From positions 1-5,388 of the forward strand of contig DAOUWQ010000139.1 in assembly GCA_030667035.1 (NCBI GenBank): a stretch of 5,388 nt of DNA, in the 5' to 3' direction. How positions within the stretch are numbered: position 1 is the stretch's first letter; each line of letters opens with the position of its first letter. A program made the translations under genes and the position numbers. Below, piece by piece: positions 1 through 4,982 of this stretch. The notes under the pieces are model-generated. The model was not told where the DNA came from, searched no databases, and was given only the letters and a program-made list of their open reading frames with translations. Origin of the DNA: Candidatus Heimdallarchaeota archaeon (GTDB taxonomy: Archaea; Asgardarchaeota; Heimdallarchaeia; JABLTI01).

Positions 1-29
1 CCCTCAATAATTTTTTCTCCATCACTCAT
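1..29 (-). CDS. Start of an unidentified gene leaving the window
   Basis: On the minus strand an ATG at 29-27 overlaps the TGA stop of the HD-domain gene in the classic four-base ATGA arrangement. The frame stays open to the window edge and reads MSDGEKIIE. The overlap suggests translational coupling and co-transcription with the HD-domain gene. Only nine full codons are visible, so no family can be named. A competing start in another frame (ATG at 22-20) cannot be excluded. Confidence 0.4.
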
Positions 30-589
30 TCAACAGTATGATCAATATTCAAGCTAGTGAAGAGACTATTTATTCGGGGCATTCGACCGGAGCGTCGTCC
101 TGGAGTAAATCCAGCCAGATAACTATCCAAACTGTCCACATCCTTCAGTAACTCTGCATAAGCATTTTCTTCTACGGTTTGCTTATCACTATGAACTTTG
201 ACAGATTCTATGATACATTGTTGTTCGTCGTCGGTTATTGGAGATAATTCATCTCGAGTGTTTTCATTATATTCAGTAATAATTTCAACAATGTATTGTT
301 TTGCTAACAACCCATGATCTTTATGGGCACCTGTTAAAAGAGTGTAAATATCATGGAATGCACACACCAAGCCAGCAAGTTCGGGATTAAGACCTCTTTG
401 CATAGCAACAAGTTTTGCAAGCTGCATTGTTGTATACATATGCATTTCACTCCAAACAATTGGTATTTCTCTATCTGTCACTGTTAATTTTTTCGCTCTT
501 TCGTGTATGATGGACAGAATTCGATTTAGCCGCCACACAGATAATCCTTTTCTTCCTTTTTCTATTGGCCAGTTGTTCTTAGAAATCAA
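26..589 (-). CDS. HD-domain protein, probable metal-dependent phosphohydrolase
   Basis: This 187-residue cytoplasmic protein has the metal-ligand layout of the HD superfamily: His50 in the first helix of the domain, the His79-Asp80 doublet after a GLNPELAGL-type helix, a further His89/His92 pair, His133 in a 'VKVHSDK' segment, and Asp150/Asp152 in 'LLKDVDSLD'. HD proteins bind one or two divalent metals and usually hydrolyse phosphate esters or nucleotides; the substrate here cannot be told. The C-terminal tail (about residues 160-187) is basic (GRRSGR) and outside the domain. The start is TTG at 589-587: an in-frame stop lies 9 bp upstream and the next Met (residue 49) would remove the N-terminal helices. 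The ribosome-binding site is weak (GTGAAG). A TATA-like TTTTAATATC lies about 36 nt upstream of the start. The gene stands alone on this side and overlaps the next minus-strand gene. Confidence 0.85.
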   Translation of the reverse strand: MISKNNWPIEKGRKGLSVWRLNRILSIIHERAKKLTVTDREIPIVWSEMHMYTTMQLAKLVAMQRGLNPELAGLVCAFHDIYTLLTGAHKDHGLLAKQYIVEIITEYNENTRDELSPITDDEQQCIIESVKVHSDKQTVEENAYAELLKDVDSLDSYLAGFTPGRRSGRMPRINSLFTSLNIDHTVE

Positions 590-670
590 TTTACTTCACA
601 AACAAGAAATAAAAACACAGATATTAAAATGTCTCTCCCAATTCAAAAAGGCATTAAAAAAATAGTAGAT

Positions 671-708
671 ATATATGGCAACAATTATATATCGCTTTGC
701 CTATATAT
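671..708. repeat. AT-rich imperfect hairpin
   Basis: The arm ATATATGGCA (671-680) pairs with TGCC-T-ATATAT (698-708) through four GC-containing pairs and six A-T pairs, with one bulged T and a 17-nt loop. It overlaps the start of the TGA-interrupted frame. There is no T-tract after it, so it is not an obvious terminator. Function unknown. Confidence 0.35.
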
Positions 709-935
709 GAGTCAATTCCTACGATGAATTCAGAGGAAAAATCAATGATAGGAACCATCTAAAATGAGGAAAGATGGTTTACGTCTGCAGAAATTTGACC
801 CTTCTATTTGATTCTTCTGAAGATCCATCTAATAAGGCAGCTAGAGTAAAAAGATGAGAAAAATGACCAATAAATACGATTTGGGGAGCAATTTTATCAA
901 CCGTCGCGGGAATTGGAAAAGGTATTAGTATTTAA
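675..935 (+). pseudogene. Possible decayed small gene, frame interrupted by four TGA codons
   Basis: Starting at ATG 675 the frame runs 86 codons to TAA at 933-935. It meets TGA at 708, 765, 855 and 864 and no TAA or TAG, which is unexpected in AT-rich DNA where TAA should be the commonest chance stop. The pieces are moderately protein-like: a 29-residue stretch with 'FDSSEDPSNKAARVKR' and a hydrophobic, Gly-rich tail with 'WGAILSTVAGIGKG'. There is no ribosome-binding site and I recognise no family. It could be a decayed gene in which Trp codons became TGA, or chance. Another frame over 870-960 ('FYQPSRELEKVLVFNVEG') competes as the true reading. Confidence 0.2.
753..779. repeat. Perfect 8-bp inverted repeat
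   Basis: AACCATCT (753-760) and AGATGGTT (772-779) are exact reverse complements around an 11-nt A/G-rich loop. No T-tract follows on either strand, so it is not a standard terminator. It may be an operator or a small RNA stem, or chance. Confidence 0.4.
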
Positions 936-1128
936 TGTGGAAGGTACTGGAATCAGCACATAGAACATTTCTACCTATCTTCCATATTTTTATTTTACTC
1001 GTAAATTTATATTAATTATCAAATATTTGTTGATATACTCTACTTCAGACATTAATATCTATTTGAATAGAATTTTAAATTGATTTAAGTATACCAACAT
1101 AGATAATAGTACAAGGAAGGTAGTATAA

Positions 1129-1524
1129 ATGACTGATAAACAACACGAAAAAATAGCCAAAATTGTCATTGAACTCACTACTTGTAGTGAAAAAAGAAAA
1201 AGCTCTACAGATGACCATGTTGTACTCTACATTGGTGGTCATGAATGGGATCTTGATAAACCTCATCATGATGACTTTGAAAGAGGAAAAACAGATATCT
1301 TCAATTTAGATGTACCTGCAGGAATGGATAGTTCCTATTTCAGATACTTATGTTTCAAGAAGAGAAAGCAAACTGGTAAAGATGATGATTGGTGCCTTGA
1401 TAAAGTAAAGCTCACAATTAATGACAAGGTTGTTTATGAGAAGGATAACCTAAATATTTGGTTGAAAGGTGAAAAATCAAGCTTTTGTGCGCCAGATTTC
1501 AAATATGGTCAATCAGGTGAATAA
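1129..1524 (+). CDS. Small stand-alone PLAT/LH2-like domain protein
   Basis: The 131 residues resemble one complete PLAT (lipoxygenase homology) beta-sandwich: strand 'IAKIVIELTT' (9-18), an Asp-containing loop and strand 'DDHVVLYIGG' (28-37), the characteristic 'DDFERGKTDIFNL' (48-60), and 'DDWCLDKVKL' (86-95), which matches the usual W-F-L-D-x-V signature of these domains, ending with 'NIWLKG' (109-114). PLAT domains generally mediate membrane, lipid or protein contacts and are normally attached to enzymes; here there is nothing else. No signal peptide or membrane segment is present, so the protein is probably cytoplasmic. It has four cysteines (19, 75, 89, 120). The ATG is preceded by AAGGAAGG about 9 nt upstream, which fixes the start; a TATA-like TTTAAGTATA lies at 1084-1093. 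It is a single-gene unit closed by a hairpin. Its place beside a fatty-acid-binding protein and plsY is suggestive only. The assignment rests on motif recognition. Confidence 0.72.
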   Translation: MTDKQHEKIAKIVIELTTCSEKRKSSTDDHVVLYIGGHEWDLDKPHHDDFERGKTDIFNLDVPAGMDSSYFRYLCFKKRKQTGKDDDWCLDKVKLTINDKVVYEKDNLNIWLKGEKSSFCAPDFKYGQSGE

Positions 1525-1552
1525 TTCATCTGATTTCCTTTTTTATTTATTT
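1511..1552 (+). terminator. Hairpin plus T-tract after the PLAT-like gene
   Basis: AATCAGGTGAA (1511-1521) pairs with TTCATCTGATT (1525-1535) over 11 positions, ten Watson-Crick and one G-U, and a T-rich run follows (1536-1552, including six Ts in a row). The three-base loop is exactly the TAA stop codon. This is the form of an intrinsic terminator, although the stem is AT-rich. In an archaeon the T-tract alone could terminate. Confidence 0.65.
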
Positions 1553-1634
1553 CTAGACTGTTTCTCGCTCAATTACTCAATAATTGACCATCTTAGAAAT
1601 TGTTTTATTGTCGAAAGTTAAAGAAATAGTCTAA

Positions 1635-1650
1635 CCGAGCTTTTACTCGG
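1635..1650. promoter_or_regulatory. Small GC hairpin in the leader region of the DegV-plsY unit
   Basis: CCGAG (1635-1639) pairs with CTCGG (1646-1650) around a six-base loop, 38 nt before the ATG of the DegV gene. It is the most GC-rich spot in the 1525-1687 gap. A second dyad, CAATTA/TAATTG, lies at 1570-1586. They could be an operator or leader structure; there is no run of Ts behind the first one. No riboswitch class is recognised. Confidence 0.3.
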
Positions 1651-1687
1651 GAAAATTTCAACTATAACTAATTGTAAGGAGCTATCA

Positions 1688-2584
1688 ATGGTGAAAGTAG
1701 CTATACTAACTGACGATACATGTGATTTACCAGTTGAGTTAATTGAAAAATTAGGTATAATAATTATACCTGTGAAGATTATTTTTTCTGACCAAGTTTA
1801 TCTGTCTAGTGGCCCAACCGGGGAATTAAGTCTTAATGAATATTATGAAAAAACAGTTTCTGAAATACCAACAACTTCCACACCATCTCCGGGAATTATT
1901 TTTCAGAAATTTGAGGAAGCATTACAGAAAGCTGATGCAGCAATTTGAATTTTCATTTCGAATCTAATGTCGCCAATAGCAACAAATTCTCAAGCTTTAA
2001 TTAAACAAAAATTTCCAGACAAGAAAATTCACATCTTTGATTCCAAAGTTACTAGCGTTGCATTAGCAATTTTAGTTTTAGAAGCAGCAATTATGGCCCA
2101 AAATGAGCAATCTTTTGAAGAAATAATTGAAAAGACAACGGAATTTATGGAAGAAGTAAATTTTGCTGGAATAATGTCCACTATGGAAAATCTGGTGAGA
2201 ACAGGAAGAGTGCCAAGAACAAAGAAATTTCTCGCAGACTTCTTCAGTGTAAAACCAGTTGTAAAAATGATTGAAGGAAAAGTAACAGTCCAAGGAAAAA
2301 TAAAAGCAAATGATGAAGTCATTATTCAACAAATGAAGAAATTTGGCAGATTAGCTTTAGAAAATATCAACGGTTTTAGCAACCATGTCCTAATAGGACA
2401 CACTCGTTGGCCTGAAGCAGCGGAAGAAATTGCTACTTATATAGAACAATATAATCCTAAGAACAAAAAAATAATTATTCAAGAAACCGGAGCTATTGTT
2501 GCAAACTTCGTTGGTAAGAAAACATTGACTATTGGTTATCTTGGTAAATATGAAAATTCTTGGCTGGAAAATACCAAGAATTAA
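1688..2584 (+). pseudogene. DegV/FakB-family fatty-acid-binding protein, interrupted by an in-frame TGA
   Basis: The reading frame of 298 positions is the usual DegV length (about 280-290) but codon 87 (1946-1948) is TGA; both sides lie in the same frame and are otherwise open. DegV/FakB proteins bind a fatty acid and, with kinase FakA, yield acyl-phosphate. Conserved features are the N-terminal 'ILTDDTCDLP' (6-15), the 'PTTSTPSPG' ligand loop (61-69), and 'RTGRV...FFSVKPVV' (about 171-192). Diverged features are the S-S-x-L-S-G-T loop, here S91-N-L-M-S-P-I97, and the C-terminal G-x-H-x-G-P-G, here A-N-F-V-G-K-K (272-278) with Phe274 in place of His. The ATG has a perfect AAGGAG 6 nt upstream. 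An ATG at 1967 has no ribosome-binding site and would give only the C-terminal two-thirds. The stop may be a real nonsense mutation, a sequence error or a readthrough site; the missing residue sits in a hydrophobic strand. plsY follows after 27 bp. Confidence 0.85.
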
Positions 2585-2611
2585 AATTAACAAACTAGGA
2601 GATAAATAACT

Positions 2612-3325
2612 ATGGCATCAATTATTTGGCAATTTTTTGTTGCCCCAATTATTGGTTTATTGTTAGGTGGATTTCCTACATCATTCATTGTTTGTAAATT
2701 GGTGAAGGGAATTGACCCACGTGAATTTGGTTCAGGTTCAGTTAGTACAAGAAACGCTATTCGAGCTGCAGGATTCTGGCCGTGGGGAATGATGGTAGGA
2801 GCAACTGATCTTGTAAAAGGTGCTGCTGCATGTGCTATTGTAGAATACGCACTTGCTCGCAATCATCCATATTTAGATTATCTTGTAGTGTTAACAGCAT
2901 TAGCTGCTGTTGCAGGACATTGCTGGATGCCTTATTTAGGATTTAAAGGAGGTAAAGGACTCGCTACAATGGCAGGAACGTTGATATTCTTCTACTGGCC
3001 AGTTGGTCCATTGATCTTCCCATTACTCATTGTTCTACTTAGCAGACTTTCAGGTTATTCCGGTGTTGGATCAGTTTGGGGTGTGAGCTTTATTACACCA
3101 ATATTTTTCATTCTAGATCTAATAGGACCAGGAACACAAATAATCCAACCGTTCCCACACAGTTACCTCGCTGACGCTTCAGGTTATGGAATACCTTTCA
3201 CAATTCTCTACGGGTTTGGCATATTAGCAATCATTCTACTTCGCTACTTACCAGAATTCAAAAAGATACGCGCAGGAGAAGCAAAAGTCTGGACGACACT
3301 CAAGCCAGATGATGTAATGAAGTAA
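2612..3325 (+). CDS. plsY: Glycerol-3-phosphate acyltransferase PlsY
   Basis: PlsY is an integral membrane enzyme that transfers an acyl chain from acyl-phosphate to position 1 of glycerol-3-phosphate, the first step of bacterial phospholipid synthesis. The diagnostic motifs are present: G20-FPTSF, then 'GSGSVSTRNAIRAAG' (40-54, usually GSGNxGATNxxR), 'TDLVKG' (65-70, usually DxxKG), and 'GHCWMPYLGFKGGKGLAT' (102-119), a near-perfect phosphate-binding GH...FKGGKG loop. About six or seven hydrophobic segments are visible (roughly 4-30, 56-80, 88-108, 120-145, 152-172, 193-213). The last motif is altered: 'LPEFKKIRAGE' replaces the usual RENIKRLxxGxE, losing the Asn. At 237 residues it is longer than typical (about 200), with extra sequence around 172-192 and at the C terminus. 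AGGAG lies 10 nt before the ATG. It is 27 bp behind the DegV gene and probably co-transcribed. In an archaeon this gene would be unusual. Confidence 0.92.
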   Translation: MASIIWQFFVAPIIGLLLGGFPTSFIVCKLVKGIDPREFGSGSVSTRNAIRAAGFWPWGMMVGATDLVKGAAACAIVEYALARNHPYLDYLVVLTALAAVAGHCWMPYLGFKGGKGLATMAGTLIFFYWPVGPLIFPLLIVLLSRLSGYSGVGSVWGVSFITPIFFILDLIGPGTQIIQPFPHSYLADASGYGIPFTILYGFGILAIILLRYLPEFKKIRAGEAKVWTTLKPDDVMK

Positions 3326-3337
3326 ATGCTTCATTAC
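3314..3337. terminator. Convergent-gene hairpin, likely bidirectional terminator
   Basis: GTAATGAAG (3314-3322) and CTTCATTAC (3329-3337) form a perfect 9-bp stem with a six-base loop that begins with the TAA stop of plsY. It lies between the 3' ends of plsY (plus) and the 83-residue gene (minus, stop at 3342-3340), so it can serve both. AT-rich DNA follows on the plus side, but without a long T-run, so efficiency is uncertain. Confidence 0.55.
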
Positions 3338-3339
3338 TA

Positions 3340-3591
3340 TTAATTTATACCATTACATGCTTTCATAATTTTCATAGCTAGCTTAAGAAGTTTGTATGCA
3401 CGATCATAATCTAGTAATTCTTCTCGCAAACATTCTTCTGCTCTTTCTCTCATTCTTTTTGCATCTAAAGGCTCATCATAAGCATACCTTAATTTCAGGT
3501 ATTCGGTAAGAAGTTCAAAGAGTTCATTATTGTTTTCGGAAATAATTAGCATATCCAAAGGTTTCTTTCTTTCAACATCAAAACTTGACAT
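3340..3591 (-). CDS. Small charged helical protein of unknown function
   Basis: The 83-residue product is not recognised. It is rich in Leu, Glu, Lys and Arg. After a short N-terminal part ('MLIISENNNELFELLTEYLKLR', residues about 14-35) it appears to form two further amphipathic helices: 'DAKRMRERAEECLREEL' and 'DYDRAYKLLKLAMKIMKAC'. The spacing of Ala/Leu/Tyr ('YDRAYKLLKLAMKI') resembles a TPR- or MIT-like helical hairpin but is too short to assign. There is no signal peptide or membrane segment. The ATG is at 3591-3589 with GAGG about 9 nt upstream on its strand, and a TATA-like TATAAATT (3618-3611) about 24 nt upstream. It converges with plsY and diverges from the activase genes. Two good ends, a ribosome-binding site and non-overlap with neighbours argue that it is real. 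Confidence 0.65.
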   Translation of the reverse strand: MSSFDVERKKPLDMLIISENNNELFELLTEYLKLRYAYDEPLDAKRMRERAEECLREELLDYDRAYKLLKLAMKIMKACNGIN

Positions 3592-3813
3592 TCGATATCC
3601 TCATTTTAACAATTTATATGTTCAGTTTAGTTGTTTTCAAACTATTAAAAAAGGTTTCTCATAACTCCGAGAAATAGTTCTGAGAAAAAATGAGAATAAA
3701 AAGCTCTTTTTTTGAAGGAAAATCAGGCTTAAGTTTCTGTCGAACGACAAATAATGGATTGAAAGGAAAGAATTATAAAAAGTTTCCATCAGTCAATCTC
3801 AGAGGCAAATAAG
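3592..3813. promoter_or_regulatory. Divergent promoter region with several dyads
   Basis: This 222-bp region must drive the 83-residue gene leftwards and the activase genes rightwards. It holds TTTCTC (3655-3660) that can pair with GAGAAA at 3669-3674 or with two later GAGAA copies (about 3682 and 3692), an AAAAAG-CT-CTTTTT dyad with a seven-T run (3698-3713), and TGTCG-AA-CGACA (3738-3749), a compact 12-bp dyad that could be an operator. The alternative pairings of one TTTCTC with several GAGAA copies recall an attenuator, but no leader peptide or GC-rich terminator is evident. No -35/-10 pair is convincing. Confidence 0.4.
3771..3780 (+). promoter_or_regulatory. TATA-like element before the activase genes
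   Basis: AATTATAAAA, preceded by the purine run GAAAGGAAAG, lies about 37 nt before the ATG at 3814. The purine run plus TATA form resembles an archaeal BRE/TATA pair, which would place the transcript start near 3802. As a bacterial -10 box it lacks a -35 at normal spacing (the TTGAAA at 3759 is only about 9 bp away). Confidence 0.35.
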
Positions 3814-4968
3814 ATGTCGAAAAAACTTCCTGCACAAAAAAAGAAGAAACGCGTTGGCATTCCTCGTGCACTCCTCTTCTATAAGTTTGAAGCAATGTGG
3901 ACAACTTTTTTTGAAAAACTAGGTGCAGAAGTTGTTATTTCCCCTCCAACAACAAAACAAATGAAAACTGATGGCATTAAATCTACATTAGATGATGATT
4001 GTTATTCAGCGAAATTGTTCTATGGGCATATTCATGAGCTTCAGGATAAAGTAGACTACTTATTTGTTCCAAGATTTGCAAGCAGAAAGAAAAAAGAAGT
4101 TGGTTGCCCAAAATTCATTGCTTTAGCAGATATAATTAAAGCAACTTTCGAAAATGCCCCACCAATTTTCGGTCCTTATTACTCTACATCTCGAGAAAGA
4201 CATGGAGTTTTGCGCTTACTAAAAATAGTATTCCAGATAGGATTTCATTTCACAAAAAACCCATTCAAGATTCTGAATGCAACTATAAAGGCATTAAGAG
4301 CGGATAAGAAATATTTGACGAATTTAATTATCAGTGAGGAAGAATTAGAAAAATGGGAACGTTCTGAAATTTCGCTAAATGATCCACCCATTGTTCCTGA
4401 TGGAGAAGAAATGCTGAAAATTGCAGTAGTAAGCCACCCTTATGTCATTAATGATGAGTTCGCTTCTTTAGAGATGAGAAAAAAAATGCAAAAATTAGGG
4501 GCAGATATTATTACTGCTCAACAAATGCCTCGTTCAGTAATAGAACGTCAAATAAAACGATTAACATATGATGATTATGGGTTAACGGTAAAAGACATTG
4601 ATAATGTTACAAAGGAAGAAAAAGAAAAATATTTTCTCGGAGAAAATGATTATCTCTATTTTGAATTCGAACATGAGCTTGTCGGAACGACAATGCATTA
4701 TCTTGAAAACAGAAAGATAGATGGTGTATTAATGTTGGTAAATTTCATCTGCGGACCAGTCTCTGTTTCTCTAGAATATGTTAAACAATTTTCGAAGAGA
4801 ATTAAATCTGAAACACCTTTAATGATTATCACTTTAGATGCACATACCGGGGAAGCAGGTTTTCTAACACGTTTGGAAGCATTCACAGATATTCTTCGAT
4901 TAAAGAAGATGAAAGAAGGAGTTTCTATTCCAGGGGTAAAGAAAGAATCCCCATTGATTGTAGCTTAA
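3814..4968 (+). CDS. Acyl-CoA dehydratase activase-related protein (DUF2229-type)
   Basis: This 384-residue cytoplasmic protein belongs to the non-ATPase part of the 2-hydroxyacyl-CoA dehydratase activase family, related to the iron-sulfur dehydratase/reductase subunits. Signatures, in order: 'VGIPRALLFYKFEAMWTTFF' (14-33), 'GAEVVISPPTTK' (37-48), 'DDDCYSAKLFYGH' (60-72, Cys63), 'GCPKF' (97-101, Cys98), the second-domain start 'VVSHPYVINDEF', 'FICGPVSVSLE' (Cys313; usually CGPDS), and 'LDAHTGEAGFLTRLEAF' (341-357; usually DEHTGEAG). The cysteines are plausible [4Fe-4S] ligands. It lacks the ASKHA ATPase domain that in some bacteria is fused to this region. A Lys-rich tail (3-13) precedes the domain. 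The ATG has AGAGG about 8 nt upstream. The next gene starts 14 bp after the stop, so the two are an operon. The natural partner enzyme is unknown; activation of a radical acyl-CoA dehydratase is inferred from the family. Confidence 0.85.
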   Translation: MSKKLPAQKKKKRVGIPRALLFYKFEAMWTTFFEKLGAEVVISPPTTKQMKTDGIKSTLDDDCYSAKLFYGHIHELQDKVDYLFVPRFASRKKKEVGCPKFIALADIIKATFENAPPIFGPYYSTSRERHGVLRLLKIVFQIGFHFTKNPFKILNATIKALRADKKYLTNLIISEEELEKWERSEISLNDPPIVPDGEEMLKIAVVSHPYVINDEFASLEMRKKMQKLGADIITAQQMPRSVIERQIKRLTYDDYGLTVKDIDNVTKEEKEKYFLGENDYLYFEFEHELVGTTMHYLENRKIDGVLMLVNFICGPVSVSLEYVKQFSKRIKSETPLMIITLDAHTGEAGFLTRLEAFTDILRLKKMKEGVSIPGVKKESPLIVA

Positions 4969-4973
4969 AGGAG
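4968..4973 (+). promoter_or_regulatory. Ribosome-binding site of the second activase gene
   Basis: AAGGAG starts on the last base of the preceding gene's stop and lies 9 nt before the ATG at 4983. It is a strong site and fixes the start, which matters because the frame it opens meets a stop after six codons. Confidence 0.75.
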
Positions 4974-4982
4974 TCTTATACT

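Larger units (their letters stand above)
590..1128. other. Long intergenic gap without an intact gene
   Basis: This stretch separates the HD gene from the divergently oriented PLAT-like gene, so it should hold both promoters. It contains a 32-codon ORF at 629-727 (begins MSLPIQKGIKK, no ribosome-binding site), a TGA-interrupted frame at 675-935, and two hairpins (671-708 and 753-779). From about 960 to 1100 it is very AT-rich with little GC, as expected of promoter DNA. Fragments in several plus frames look vaguely protein-like but overlap one another, so they cannot all be real. I see no tRNA, rRNA or CRISPR array. Confidence 0.6.

Noticed and set aside
854..928. Short plus-strand ORF beginning MRKMTNKYDLG
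   Set aside because: Only 24 codons, no ribosome-binding site, and it overlaps two other equally plausible frames.
590..1128. Mobile element, CRISPR array or tRNA in the long gap
   Set aside because: No repeated units, terminal inverted repeats with target duplications, or cloverleaf could be found by reading.
1075..1269. Minus-strand open frame of 64 codons over the PLAT-like gene start
   Set aside because: It lies antisense to the ribosome-binding site and N terminus of a better supported gene and has low-complexity hydrophobic content.
1609..1617. TGTCGAA shared with the dyad at 3738 as a common operator
   Set aside because: Only seven bases match and the second half of the dyad is missing at 1609, so chance is sufficient.
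1946..1975. Selenocysteine at the DegV TGA
   Set aside because: No GC-rich hairpin of bacterial SECIS type follows the codon, and the position is in a hydrophobic strand, not a catalytic redox site.
1967..2584. The second half of the DegV gene as a separate gene starting at ATG 1967
   Set aside because: There is no ribosome-binding site before it, it is in the same frame as the first half, and it would lack part of the DegV N-terminal domain.
2029..2862. Minus-strand open frames opposite the DegV and plsY genes
   Set aside because: They are antisense shadows of strongly conserved plus-strand genes and show no motifs or start signals.
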